Both the position numbers and the translations under genes were made by a program. This document shows, piece after piece, positions 33,453 through 42,443 of a stretch of DNA of 64,000 nucleotides (its first letter is position 1; every line of letters begins with the position of its first letter). Source of the DNA: an uncultured Oribacterium sp. GTDB lineage: Bacteria; Bacillota; Clostridia; Lachnospirales; Lachnospiraceae. The DNA lies in contig CAMKKZ010000001.1 of assembly GCA_946413525.1 (NCBI GenBank), forward strand, positions 124,001-188,000, written 5' to 3'. Under the pieces are notes generated by a model. The model saw nothing but the letters and a program-made list of their open reading frames with translations, did no database searches and was not told the origin of the DNA.

Positions 33453-35022
33453 TGCGCTGCCCTCCTATCCCATCCGCCCCCTCCTCCAGGTACAGGCGGT
33501 CTTCAAGGCTTCTGTAAGATACCGCCTCGGAAAGGTGCCGGATCGATATGTTTTCCGATTCTTCCAAATCGGCAATCGTTCTCGCCACTTTCAGGATTTT
33601 GTGATATGTCCGCATGGATAAGCCTTTCAATGTATAAATCTTTTTCATGAAATCCAGTTCATTTTCTGAAAGCGGGCAGAATTTTTCTATTTCCCGTATT
33701 CCCATACGGCCATTCACCCGCACGTCCGCCTCTTTTTCAAAGCGCGAGGCCTGACGTTTTCGGGCTTGGATGACCCGTTCCCGGATTTTTGCCGATGAAA
33801 GGGAGGGACGGGCTTCAACCGCGTCCCGGAATTCGGGAGGCGATACCTCCACACAGAGGTCGATCCTCTCGAGAATCGGACGGGAAATGCCCCTTTGATA
33901 AGCCCTGATCTGCCAGGGCGTGCATTTGCAGCGGTTTCTGTCCGGATAATAACCACACGGGCAGGGGTTCATGGCCGCAACCAGCATACATTCCGCAGGA
34001 TAGGAAAAGCTGCCCTGCAGACGGTTGATCAGCACCTTCCGGTCCTCCAGGGGCTGTCGGAGAGCCTCTATCGATGCCCGGGAGAAAAGAGGAAGCTCGT
34101 CCAGAAAAAGCACCCCTTTGTGAGCCAGCGCCAGTTCCCCGGGCATTATCCCGCCCTGGGAAGAGCCGCCGAGAAGGGCGGCTGTCGTGATGGTATGGTG
34201 AGGCGCGCGGAAAGGCCGCCTTCCATAAAGCGCGGATCCTTTGGGAAGCATGCCGGCCACAGAATAAATCTTAGTTATTTCAATGTCATCTTCTCTGGAA
34301 AGCGGCGGTATTATGCCAGGAATCCTTTTCGCAATCATCGTCTTTCCCGATCCGGCCGTTCCCGATAAGAGGATATCATGATTTCCTGCCGCGGCAATCA
34401 TTGCCGCCCGCACAGCATATTCCTGTCCCCTCACCTCACTGAAATCATAATCATATTTTTCGCTTTTTTCCTGCCTTTCCGGAGAAGGCCTCGGAAAGGT
34501 CCTGAAGGCATTTTCTGATTTGAGAAGGTCCAGGAGTTCCCCGACATCTTTAATGCCGATTATGTCCATTCCCTCTACCACCAGGGCTTCCTGCACGTCC
34601 TCTTCCGGAACCACGGCTCCGACATAACCCGCTTCTTTCATGCAGGCCACGAGGGAAAGCGTCCCCCTCACATGCCGGATCTGCCCATCCAGACCCACCT
34701 CTCCGAAGAAGCCATAATCAGACAAGGGGAAGTCCGCTGCCATCCCCATCGCCTTAAGCATGCCGGTCAGGATGGGGAGGTCAAACCATGTGCCATCCTT
34801 TCGTATATCAGCAGGCTGGAGATTGATGGTAAGGCGCCTCGGAGGCAGGGCCATGCCGCCGTTTTTCAGGGCGACGGCGCACCTGTCCAAAGCCTCCCTG
34901 ACGCTTGCCGACACATTTCCGACAATGAGCGACCGCGGAAGCCCGAAGCTTTCGTCTACCTGTACTGAAACAAGGTATCCGTCCATGCCCCGGATACCTG
35001 CGCTGTTAATTTTTGCTAACAT
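33436..35022 (-). CDS. YifB/ComM-family Mg-chelatase-like AAA+ ATPase
   Basis: The 528-residue protein has the ComM layout: an N-terminal Lon-protease-like fold (MLAKINSAGIRGMDGYLVSVQVDES to about 170), a AAA+ core with Walker A GTAGSGKTMIAKRIPG near 215-230, Walker B GVLFLDELP, the CPCGYYPDRNRCKCTP four-Cys zinc motif and a C-terminal helical sensor region. In transforming bacteria ComM is a hexameric helicase that extends branch migration during recombination of incoming DNA. Promoter at 35074-35102; dprA overlaps its end. Confidence 0.94.
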   Translation of the reverse strand: MLAKINSAGIRGMDGYLVSVQVDESFGLPRSLIVGNVSASVREALDRCAVALKNGGMALPPRRLTINLQPADIRKDGTWFDLPILTGMLKAMGMAADFPLSDYGFFGEVGLDGQIRHVRGTLSLVACMKEAGYVGAVVPEEDVQEALVVEGMDIIGIKDVGELLDLLKSENAFRTFPRPSPERQEKSEKYDYDFSEVRGQEYAVRAAMIAAAGNHDILLSGTAGSGKTMIAKRIPGIIPPLSREDDIEITKIYSVAGMLPKGSALYGRRPFRAPHHTITTAALLGGSSQGGIMPGELALAHKGVLFLDELPLFSRASIEALRQPLEDRKVLINRLQGSFSYPAECMLVAAMNPCPCGYYPDRNRCKCTPWQIRAYQRGISRPILERIDLCVEVSPPEFRDAVEARPSLSSAKIRERVIQARKRQASRFEKEADVRVNGRMGIREIEKFCPLSENELDFMKKIYTLKGLSMRTYHKILKVARTIADLEESENISIRHLSEAVSYRSLEDRLYLEEGADGIGGQRNDRKR

Positions 35023-35073
35023 CTAATTACCTATGGAATTGCGGGCAGAAAAGCCCTGTAGAATCATTGAATT

Positions 35074-35102
35074 AAATTAACCCAAAATGAGCGCTTTGTC
35101 AA
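35074..35102 (-). promoter_or_regulatory. sigma-A type promoter of yifB-dprA
   Basis: On the minus strand a consensus TTGACA, a 17-base spacer and TAATTT, about 45 bases before the yifB start. Confidence 0.65.
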
Positions 35103-35121
35103 ATGGTAATTTGCGAGTATC

Positions 35122-36180
35122 TTATTGAATCAGGGCAAACAAAAGCTGCTTAGATAATAAGGCATGCTTTGAGGCCGGAAAAAAAGGGAGAAACCCGGCG
35201 GGAATGCCGGTATGAAATTCTCTGCCCGATAAATAAGAAAGCAAGCCATTCTCCATTTCCGGAAATTGTATGCTGTAAGCGTGAAGAAGCTGACTGTTAA
35301 CAGCTTCTTTTCTTTTCCAAAATAAATTATCTTCTGGATGCCCATATTTTGAATCGCCAATAATTGGATGTCCGAGATGGGCCAAATGAGCTCGGATTTG
35401 ATGTGTCCTGCCCGTAATCAGATGTACCAAAAGTACGGACCAGGCGGGACATCCACCTGACCCTTCATGGCTGTAGATGGGGGTGAATTCGGTCCTGATC
35501 TCCGACGAACCCGGAAATGCCTTTTCACACACCTCCACCTGGTTGTATTTATTATTCTTTTTCAGATAGGCCCTGTATATCCCGCCTTTTGACAGGATGC
35601 CGGAAATCACTGCCAGATAATACTTTTTTATCTTCCGGTCTGAAATCAGCTTTGACAGAATTTGAATAGAGGGAAGAGTTTTTCCAAAAAGCAGGATTCC
35701 GGATGTATTTCGATCCAGACGGTTCACGACCCCAGGCTGGAATGTCTCTTTCTGCTTGTCCGATAGCTCACCGTTTTTTTCCATATGGAGAAGGCACAAT
35801 TCGTTAATTGAAAGATCAGAGCCATTGCTCTTTTGGGATAACAGTCCTGACGACTTGTTCAGAATTATAATGTGTTTGTCTTCATACAGAATATATTCGT
35901 CCAGGCAGACAGGCAATGAAAAAAAAGGCTTTTCGGCCTCATTCGGATCTGATGATTCCCGACCCGTAAGGGCAGCGAGGCTATCCTCGGAAAAGAACAG
36001 TTTGATGGAATCTCCTTCCGAAAGAATTTCCCTTCCCATGGCCTTCTTCCCGTTTAAAAGAATGTTTTTTTTCCGAAGCATCTTGTATAGAAAAGCATCT
36101 CCCGCCTTTTTGAAAAACTTCCTGAGGAGCTTGTCCAGACGCTGGCCGCATTCATTTTGTCCAATAATTATTTCCCTCAT
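35122..36180 (-). CDS. RluA-family 23S rRNA pseudouridine synthase
   Basis: The 352-residue protein has an N-terminal S4 RNA-binding domain (about 1-75, GQRLDKLLRKFFKKA and RKKNILLNGKKA) and the pseudouridine synthase domain with catalytic Asp in VNRLDRNTSGILLFGKT (about residue 155) and GRTHQIRAHLAHLGHPIIGDSKYG. S4 plus this domain defines the RluA/RluC/RluD family; the exact uridine cannot be told. The inner ATG at 36180 is chosen because GGAGG lies 6 bases upstream, whereas it abuts the ATG at 36186. Confidence 0.92.
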   Translation of the reverse strand: MREIIIGQNECGQRLDKLLRKFFKKAGDAFLYKMLRKKNILLNGKKAMGREILSEGDSIKLFFSEDSLAALTGRESSDPNEAEKPFFSLPVCLDEYILYEDKHIIILNKSSGLLSQKSNGSDLSINELCLLHMEKNGELSDKQKETFQPGVVNRLDRNTSGILLFGKTLPSIQILSKLISDRKIKKYYLAVISGILSKGGIYRAYLKKNNKYNQVEVCEKAFPGSSEIRTEFTPIYSHEGSGGCPAWSVLLVHLITGRTHQIRAHLAHLGHPIIGDSKYGHPEDNLFWKRKEAVNSQLLHAYSIQFPEMENGLLSYLSGREFHTGIPAGFLPFFPASKHALLSKQLLFALIQ

Positions 36181-36225
36181 TTCCATCCTCCGGAATCAGG
36201 CAGAACCCTCGATTGAATCATTCTT

Positions 36226-36360
36226 GCAACTGCTCAGGTTCCCTGAGCAGTTACGGCAAAAGACGCGGCGCTTACGCGCATTCCCTTGCGTCTTTTGCCT
36301 GCTTTTCGGCTTATGTGTGCGCCGCTTGCAGCGAGTGCAAGCGGCTACCTGAGTAGTAAC
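36226..36360. repeat. palindromic MITE-like element, copy E (divergent interior)
   Basis: Ends are GCAACTGCTCAG and, inverted, GTTACTACTCAGG. Inside are three hairpins: AACTGCTCAGG/CCTGAGCAGTT, GGCAAAAGACGC/GCGTCTTTTGCC and GCCGCTTGCA/TGCAAGCGGC. The interior differs from copies A and B but the ends and organisation match. It fills the gap between the SDR stop and the RluA-family gene. Confidence 0.7.
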
Positions 36361-36369
36361 TCATTCTTT

Positions 36370-37119
36370 TCATCTCTTTCTGAACAACAGCAAAATTGCC
36401 CCATGAGGGATGATCTTCGTAATCATGTAAAACAAATTCATGCCAAGTCCATATACAGAAACGTCCTTCCCTTCAAGACTGTCCTTTAATGCTTTGCGCA
36501 CGACTTTTTTTGCGTCCGCAATGAAAAAACGTTTGTAGGAAGGTATTTTTCCTGCCAGATCAAGAAATTCCGTTCTCACCGGACCCGGACAGACTGCGGT
36601 CACATGGCAGCCGGCATTCCGCGTCTCCGCGTTCAGGGCCCTGGAAAAACTAAGGACGTAACTCTTTCCGGCCGCATAGACAGCAAATCCGGGTTGTGGC
36701 AAAAAGGCCGCGGCAGACGCAAAGTTTATGATTCTGCTTTTTTCTGCCATATAGGGCAGGCAAATCCGGCACAGAGCCGTCAGCGCCCTGCAATTAATAT
36801 CCAGCATGGCAAGCTGTTCTTCCAGCGAAAGCGCAGAGATCCGGCCCATTCTCCCGAAGCCGGCAGCATTAACCAAAAATACGATTTCAGGATTCTTTGC
36901 TTTCAATAGTTCTTCAAAGTCCCGTATGGCCGTGGCCGAGCAAAGGTCAAGGCAGATGACCCTGCATTTCCTGCTCAGGCTGTTCGCAAGTTCCCTGAGC
37001 CTTTCCTCTCTCCGGCCAAGCAGCCACAGTTCTTCAATCTGACGGATTTTTTGGTCAATAGCGAGCGCCATTTCCCGCCCCATGCCTGAACTTGCGCCGG
37101 TAATGATTGCCGTTCTCAT
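36370..37119 (-). CDS. short-chain dehydrogenase/reductase
   Basis: A 249-residue NAD(P)-dependent oxidoreductase. The cofactor loop is TGASSGMG near residue 10; the motif LVNAAGFG corresponds to NNAG. The catalytic Ser (INFASAAAF) and YAAGK are in place. The C-terminal 60 residues carry a hydrophobic patch (MNLFYMITKIIPHGAILLLF), so membrane attachment is possible, as in some DltE/YqjQ-like SDRs. GGGAGG precedes the ATG at 37119; the frame opens at 37158. Substrate unknown. Confidence 0.88.
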   Translation of the reverse strand: MRTAIITGASSGMGREMALAIDQKIRQIEELWLLGRREERLRELANSLSRKCRVICLDLCSATAIRDFEELLKAKNPEIVFLVNAAGFGRMGRISALSLEEQLAMLDINCRALTALCRICLPYMAEKSRIINFASAAAFLPQPGFAVYAAGKSYVLSFSRALNAETRNAGCHVTAVCPGPVRTEFLDLAGKIPSYKRFFIADAKKVVRKALKDSLEGKDVSVYGLGMNLFYMITKIIPHGAILLLFRKR

Positions 37120-37189
37120 CACAACCCTCCCAAATTCCTTTGTTATAGAAAGGCTCATTCCGCCTCACTTCTGTCGGACTCTTTTATAA

Positions 37190-37325
37190 ATAGTTTTTAT
37201 ACGTTTTAATTACCGGCATACATCTGCGGTATCGCGATCGCTATGACTCTTTTATCAAAGTGGTTTTTTATCCATTTTAATTACCGGCATACATCTGCGA
37301 TATCGCAATCGCTATGACTCTTCTA
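37190..37325. repeat. two tandem ~70-base direct repeats at the 3' end of the NusG-II gene
   Basis: Two copies of a unit containing GACTCTTTTAT, TTTTAATTACCGGCATACAT and CTGCG(G/A)TATCGC. A partial third copy begins inside the last codons of the NusG-II gene, including its stop. Related sequence is found at 21420-21475 and at the end of ruvB. Confidence 0.85.
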
Positions 37326-37737
37326 TTACAATAACAATTCCGTGAGGGAGGCAGACAATGGGGATATCATAGGAGGCATTCGTCAACTGTCCCATGCTGA
37401 CACAGACCTGATTGGAGCAATTAGATTCTATGCAGCTTACAGCATTGTCCTTAATCTCCAGTATATTCACATCATGCTTTGAAGGGTATGCCTCCTCCCC
37501 CAGGGAATCAAGCGTTACAGAGCCATCGGCTTTTTCAGCGGCACCGTCTTTGATGACATATCTGGCATCCTCATCGAGCGGAACACGCATTATCTCTCCC
37601 TTCCCGCCCTCAACAATGACCCAGAACCTGCTTTCTGGTTCTGTTTTAAAATATCGAAGCAGGGCCGGAACGGTGCTGAGTATAAGCGCGATAAAGATAA
37701 ATACGAAAAGAATCCAATCTTTCTTTTTTCCACCCAT
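37312..37737 (-). CDS. NusG domain II-containing membrane-anchored protein
   Basis: The 141-residue protein has one N-terminal membrane helix (about residues 8-27) after a Lys-rich start. The rest is an extracytoplasmic domain of the NusG domain II type (about 38-140), with the motif CIESNCSNQVCV and the final strand IVCLPHGIVIVIEE. In Firmicutes such proteins are often near ApbE/RnfC-type redox genes, but none is here. AGGAGGG lies 4 bases before the ATG at 37737. The last codons and stop fall in a repeat. Confidence 0.85.
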   Translation of the reverse strand: MGGKKKDWILFVFIFIALILSTVPALLRYFKTEPESRFWVIVEGGKGEIMRVPLDEDARYVIKDGAAEKADGSVTLDSLGEEAYPSKHDVNILEIKDNAVSCIESNCSNQVCVSMGQLTNASYDIPIVCLPHGIVIVIEES

Positions 37738-37816
37738 AAACCCTCCTGGTGTCCAATCTGCATTTTCCTCAAGGAAAGCTATTCCTTGCCGCATTTTAAC
37801 GATCTTGCGGGGAAGG

Positions 37817-37870
37817 AATCCTGCGTCCGGCGTAAGCCGGAATATTTCCTTCCGCAGCTTCCGCGATAAT
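37817..37870. repeat. terminator-associated repeat, copy 2
   Basis: Sequence matching 31180-31232, with a GTAA in place of the GCAA loop between TCCGGC and GCCGGA. It lies directly downstream of the tRNA-Thr terminator. Confidence 0.8.
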
Positions 37871-37901
37871 AAAAAAACCCCGGGGAAAACTTCCCAGGGG
37901 T
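37870..37901 (-). terminator. intrinsic terminator of tRNA-Thr
   Basis: On the minus strand ACCCCTGGGAA pairs with TTCCCCGGGGT (one mismatch), followed by seven T. It begins nine bases after the tRNA. Confidence 0.85.
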
Positions 37902-37909
37902 CAAAATCC

Positions 37910-37982
37910 AGCCACAGAGCGGACTCGAACCGCTGACCTTTTGATTACGAATCAAATGCACTACCGACTGTGCTACTGTGGC
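37910..37982 (-). tRNA. tRNA-Thr (anticodon CGT)
   Basis: A complete cloverleaf of 73 bases: acceptor GCCACAG/CTGTGGC with discriminator T, D arm GCAC..GTGC, anticodon stem TTTGA/TCAAA with loop TTCGTAA (anticodon CGT, reading ACG), and TTCGAGT T-loop between AGCGG and CCGCT. CCA is not encoded. Own promoter at 37993-38021 and terminator at 37870-37901, so it is a single-gene unit. Confidence 0.97.
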
Positions 37983-37992
37983 AACAGAAAAG

Positions 37993-38021
37993 ACTATACC
38001 ACAACACCATCAATTCTGCAA
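37993..38021 (-). promoter_or_regulatory. sigma-A type promoter of tRNA-Thr
   Basis: On the minus strand TTGCAG, a 17-base spacer and TATAGT. Transcription would begin about four bases before the mature 5' end. Confidence 0.75.
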
Positions 38022-38039
38022 GTACATTTTTCAGAAAAA

Positions 38040-40016
38040 TCATTCCAGTTCAAAGGCCCCCGTATAAAGCTGGTAGTAATTGCCCTTTGCCGCAATCAGT
38101 TCGTCATGACTGCCCCGCTCAATGATGCGGCCATGGTCCAACACCATGATGACATCGGAATTCTGAACGGTGGAGAGGCGATGGGCAATTACAAATACGG
38201 TCCTTCCCGCCATCAGGGCATCCATCCCCTTCTGCACAATGGACTCGGTTCTTGTGTCAATGGAACTGGTGGCCTCATCCATGATCATGACCGGAGGATT
38301 CGCTACCGCTGCCCTGGCAATGGAAAGGAGCTGCCGCTGTCCCTGGGACAGATTCGATCCGTTTCCCCGAATCTGTGTCTGATATGCCTTTGGAAGCCGC
38401 ATGATGAAATCGTCCGCTCCGGCAAGCTTTGCTGCGTCAATGCATTCCTGATCCGTTGCGTCCAGCCGGCCATAACGGATGTTATCCATGACTGTGCCGC
38501 TGAAAAGAACGGTTTCCTGTAGAATGATTCCGAGGGAATGACGCAAATCCGACTTCCTGATTTTCTTTATGTCAATCCCATCATAGCTTATGCGGCCCTT
38601 CTGTATATCATAAAAGCGGTTGATCAAATTTGTAATTGTCGTTTTGCCTGCGCCCGTAGCGCCAACGAAAGCCACCTTCTGCCCCGGTTTGGCATAAACC
38701 TTGATGTCCTTCAGAACCGTTTTCTTTCCATCATATGAAAAATCGACATCTTCCATTTCGACATGGCCCCTGAGTGGCCTGAATTCCACAGTCCCATCTT
38801 CAAGCTTCCTCTTCCATGCCCACGAGTTCGTTTTTCTGTCTACCTCCACAATTTTTCCGTCATGCTCCTCGCAATGGACAAGGGTGACATAACCCTCATC
38901 CTTTTCCGGTTCTTCATCCATCAATGAAAAAATCCTTCCGGCTCCCGCAAGACCCATGACAACCGCGTTGATCTGGTTGGAGACCTGTCCAATCTGGCCG
39001 GCAAACTGTTTTGTCATATTAAGAAAGGGGACGGTTATGGATATTCCCAGCGCCATGCCCGAAATGCTCACATTCGGCACGCGCAAGGCAAGCAGCAGTC
39101 CTCCGACAACGGCAACGATGACATAGAGAATATTTCCGATATTCCCAAGGATCGGCATCAGGGTATTGGAGTATTTATTCGCCCGTTCGGAGACGCGGAA
39201 AAGCTCATTATTTATCCTGTCAAAATCCTCTCCGGCTTTCTCCTCATGATTGAAAACCTTGACAACCTTCAGACCGTTCATCATTTCCTGGACAAAACCC
39301 TCTGTCTTTGCCACTTCCCTCTGCTGCTTCATGAAATATTTGCTGGATCCGCCGCCTACGGACTTGACAACCCTGGTCATGATCAGGACTCCGCCAACCA
39401 CGACCAGCGTCATCCACAGGGAATAATACAGCATGATGCAAAACACAGTCGTCACGGAAATAGCGGAAACCAGGGTTTGAGGAAGGCTCATGGCTATCAT
39501 CTGCCTGAGCGTGTCTATATCATTCGTATAATAACTCATGATGTCCCCATGGCTGTGCGTATCAAAAAAGCGGATTGGCAAGTCCTGCATGCCGTTAAAA
39601 AGCCGTTCCCGCAGCTTCATCAAAGACCCCTGGGTTATGACGGCCATCATACGGCTGTATGTGAAACCGGCAATAATAGAAATGATATAAAGGATGACAA
39701 GGATGCCGACATAACGAAAAATCAGTTTGGAGGCCCCTCCCCAATCCCCGTTCTTCCATGAGGATTCGATCACGGCGATTACGCGTTGTTGAAACATGGC
39801 GGGCATGGCAGACACGCACGCATTGATAAAGATGCAGCACAATGTGAATGGAAGCAGTCGGGGGTAAAAGGAAAAAAGAAGCCTCAGAAGACGGAGAAGG
39901 CTTTTCCCCCCTCCCCTTTCGCCCCTTTTCCCACGGGACGAAGAAAACATCCTTCCTCCATCCCTCTGCCCGTCCTGTATTTCCCCTTCTGCGGGCTTGT
40001 TCCTTTCATCAGGCAT
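38040..40016 (-). CDS. ABC exporter half-transporter, catalytic partner of a heterodimer
   Basis: The 658-residue protein has a charged N-terminal tail (about 45 residues), six membrane helices (about 60-340) and an ATPase domain (about 400-650). The ATPase domain carries Walker A GATGAGKTT, signature LSQGQRQ, Walker B IMIMDEATSS-like with the catalytic Glu, and H-loop IAHR. It overlaps the partner gene at 40009-41760 by 8 bases; the ATG at 40016 has AGGGG inside the partner's last codons, and the frame's earlier ATG at 40076 is unsupported. Heterodimers of this kind export drugs or peptides. Confidence 0.93.
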   Translation of the reverse strand: MPDERNKPAEGEIQDGQRDGGRMFSSSRGKRGERGGGKSLLRLLRLLFSFYPRLLPFTLCCIFINACVSAMPAMFQQRVIAVIESSWKNGDWGGASKLIFRYVGILVILYIISIIAGFTYSRMMAVITQGSLMKLRERLFNGMQDLPIRFFDTHSHGDIMSYYTNDIDTLRQMIAMSLPQTLVSAISVTTVFCIMLYYSLWMTLVVVGGVLIMTRVVKSVGGGSSKYFMKQQREVAKTEGFVQEMMNGLKVVKVFNHEEKAGEDFDRINNELFRVSERANKYSNTLMPILGNIGNILYVIVAVVGGLLLALRVPNVSISGMALGISITVPFLNMTKQFAGQIGQVSNQINAVVMGLAGAGRIFSLMDEEPEKDEGYVTLVHCEEHDGKIVEVDRKTNSWAWKRKLEDGTVEFRPLRGHVEMEDVDFSYDGKKTVLKDIKVYAKPGQKVAFVGATGAGKTTITNLINRFYDIQKGRISYDGIDIKKIRKSDLRHSLGIILQETVLFSGTVMDNIRYGRLDATDQECIDAAKLAGADDFIMRLPKAYQTQIRGNGSNLSQGQRQLLSIARAAVANPPVMIMDEATSSIDTRTESIVQKGMDALMAGRTVFVIAHRLSTVQNSDVIMVLDHGRIIERGSHDELIAAKGNYYQLYTGAFELE

Positions 40017-41760
40017 TTTCTTCCCCTCCATATTTATGCTGCGAATAGAAAACCTCGCGGTAAGCTTCATTTCCATCCATCAAGTCCTGGTGCGTGCCAA
40101 TGGCGGCAATCCTGCCTTTCTCAAGAAGGATGATCCGATCCGCATCCTGAACGGAAGCAACACGCTGCGCGATAATGATTTTTGTGGTCTCGGGGATGTA
40201 TTCCCGGAAGCCCTTTCGAATCAAAGCGTCCGTCTTCGTATCCACCGCCGAAGTGGAATCGTCAAGGATTAAAATCTTTGGCTTTTTGAGGAGTGCCCTT
40301 GCGATGCACAGGCGCTGCTTCTGCCCTCCGGACACATTGCTGCCCCCCTGCTCTATATACGTGTCATATTTATCCGGAAACTGTTGAATGAATTCATCAG
40401 CCCGGGCAAGGACGCAGGCCTTTTCAATTTCCTCATCCGTAGCGTTGGCATTCCCCCAACGAAGGTTCTCCTTGATTGTTCCCGAGAAAAGCACATTTTT
40501 CTGCAGCACCACCGAGACCTGGTCCCGAAGAGCCGCAAGATCATAATCCCTCACGTCCACACCGCCAACACGTACAGTGCCCTCTGTGGCATCATAAAGC
40601 CGCGGTATTAACTGGATCAGGGAGGACTTGGAGGATCCCGTCCCACCCAGAATTCCTATGGTTTCCCCCGGTTTGATATGCAGATCGATATCGGAAAGCA
40701 CATTTCTCTCCGCGTCCTTATGATATTTGAAGCTGACATGCTCAAAATCTATGGAACCATCCATGACATCCTCTATGGGAATGGACGGATTCTTCAGGCT
40801 GCTTTCCGTTTCAAGAACCTCGGCAATCCTGCGGGCGGATTCAATGGAAAGCGTTACCATGACGAAAATCATCGAAAGCATCATCAGGCTCATCAGAATC
40901 TGGAAGCTGTAAGTCAGGAGGGAGGAAAGCTGGCCTACGTCCAGATCCATTCCCCTTGAGCTGATGACCACATAGGATCCAAAGCCCAGGACAAATACCA
41001 TGACAATGTAAAGGCAAAACTGCATAAGGGGGCCGTTGATGGCCAGAATCTTTTCCGCCGTCGTAAAATCCCGCCCCAGGTTCTCAGCCGCCGTGTCAAA
41101 TTTTTCCTTCTCATATTCCTCCCTGACGAAGGATTTGACGACACGCATTCCCGCAATATTCTCCTGTATGGACTCATTCAGACGGTCATATTTTTTGAAT
41201 ACGGCGCGGAAAAGGGGCAGGGTTCTCCTCATGACATAGATCAGTCCGGAAGCGAGAATCGGAATGACAAAAATGAAGATCCATGCCATTTTCCCTCCCA
41301 TGACAAAGGCCATTGTGAAAGAGAAAATAAGCATCAGGGGACATCGGAAGGCTGTTCTGACAAGCATCATATAAGCCATCTGGACATTCGTAATGTCCGT
41401 TGTCATCCTTGTAACCAAAGAAGCCGTATCAAAATGATCTATATTTTCAAAAGAGAATTCCTGGACTTTGTAAAAAAGATCCCTGCGGAGATTTCTCGCG
41501 AAGCCGGTAGAAGCAGTGGCGCAGTAATTGCCGGCCCCCATTCCAAAAATCAGGGAAATCATCGCCATGACGATCAGGATCCCCCCGTAAGAAAATATCA
41601 CGGAAAGGCCGCATCCTGCTTTGATTTCATTGATGAACCTGGCCGTTATGAAAGGGATAATGCATTCCATCACCACCTCTCCGCTGACAAGTATAGGAGC
41701 CATGATCGAGGCATGGCGAAACTCCCGTATAGATTTTGAAAGAATCTTAATCGTTTCCAA
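40009..41760 (-). CDS. ABC exporter half-transporter, degenerate-site partner
   Basis: The 583-residue partner has six membrane helices (about 15-310) and an ATPase domain with Walker A GGTGSSKSS, signature VSGGQKQR and Walker B ILILDDSTSAVD. The catalytic Glu is replaced by Asp and the H-loop His by Gln (IIAQRVASV). With the intact Glu and His of the downstream partner, this is the asymmetric nucleotide-site pattern of heterodimeric exporters such as LmrCD or BmrCD. It follows the kinase-like gene by 11 bases. Confidence 0.93.
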   Translation of the reverse strand: METIKILSKSIREFRHASIMAPILVSGEVVMECIIPFITARFINEIKAGCGLSVIFSYGGILIVMAMISLIFGMGAGNYCATASTGFARNLRRDLFYKVQEFSFENIDHFDTASLVTRMTTDITNVQMAYMMLVRTAFRCPLMLIFSFTMAFVMGGKMAWIFIFVIPILASGLIYVMRRTLPLFRAVFKKYDRLNESIQENIAGMRVVKSFVREEYEKEKFDTAAENLGRDFTTAEKILAINGPLMQFCLYIVMVFVLGFGSYVVISSRGMDLDVGQLSSLLTYSFQILMSLMMLSMIFVMVTLSIESARRIAEVLETESSLKNPSIPIEDVMDGSIDFEHVSFKYHKDAERNVLSDIDLHIKPGETIGILGGTGSSKSSLIQLIPRLYDATEGTVRVGGVDVRDYDLAALRDQVSVVLQKNVLFSGTIKENLRWGNANATDEEIEKACVLARADEFIQQFPDKYDTYIEQGGSNVSGGQKQRLCIARALLKKPKILILDDSTSAVDTKTDALIRKGFREYIPETTKIIIAQRVASVQDADRIILLEKGRIAAIGTHQDLMDGNEAYREVFYSQHKYGGEENA

Positions 41761-41771
41761 GTATATATCTC

Positions 41772-42383
41772 CTATTCACCGTCCTTGTTTAATGCTGAGT
41801 GGTATAAAGCAGCCAGGATTTCGACGCAATGGTCTATCCCCAGTGTGCTTGTATTCAATGTCAGATCATAATTCTGGCTCTTCCCCCAGGTTCTGTCAGT
41901 ATAATATTTGTAATGGAAGGCTCTTTTCTTGTCAATGTCGCGAAGCATCTTGTCCGTATGTTCTGGTTCCCCATAAATCTCGGTAATTCTCTTCTTTCGG
42001 AAGGAAATATCCGAATGGATAAACACATTCAGCACATCCTTCCTTTCCCTGAGGATGAAATCGGCACAACGCCCCACAATGACGCAGGATCCCTGCTTCG
42101 ACAGCTCTTCAATCACTTCCCGCTGCTTAGTGAAGAGAAAATCCTCCGGACTCATGCCAAAAACCTGGTTCCTGGCGGAAAAAGAATATTCAAACCAGTT
42201 CCTTGCGGAAGCCTGTTCCCCCTGATTTTTGATATATTCCTCGGCAAAGCCGGTTTTCCAGGCAGTTTTCTCTATGATCTCCTTGTCGTAAAATGGGATA
42301 TTAAGACGCTCTGCCAATTTTCTTCCTACTTCCCTGCCGCCACTGCCAAACTCCCTTGAAATAGTGATAATCTGGACGCTCAT
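41772..42383 (-). CDS. cytidylate kinase-like family protein
   Basis: A 203-residue P-loop protein. The N-terminal loop ISREFGSGGREVGRKLAE and the GRCADFILRE stretch match the cytidylate kinase-like family, which is widespread in Clostridia and differs from the essential Cmk. FYDKEII and the Arg-rich C-terminal lid (DKKRAFHYKYYTDRTWG) fit. The substrate is unproven. AGGGGAGGAG precedes the ATG at 42383. It ends 11 bases before the ABC exporter genes. A weak promoter (TTGACT, 17 bases, TTTATA) may lie at 42391-42419. Confidence 0.85.
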   Translation of the reverse strand: MSVQIITISREFGSGGREVGRKLAERLNIPFYDKEIIEKTAWKTGFAEEYIKNQGEQASARNWFEYSFSARNQVFGMSPEDFLFTKQREVIEELSKQGSCVIVGRCADFILRERKDVLNVFIHSDISFRKKRITEIYGEPEHTDKMLRDIDKKRAFHYKYYTDRTWGKSQNYDLTLNTSTLGIDHCVEILAALYHSALNKDGE

Positions 42384-42443
42384 GCTCTCCTCCCCTGCTA
42401 TAAAGCTATACAAGTAACTCAAGTCAAAAGTATAAGCCTAATT

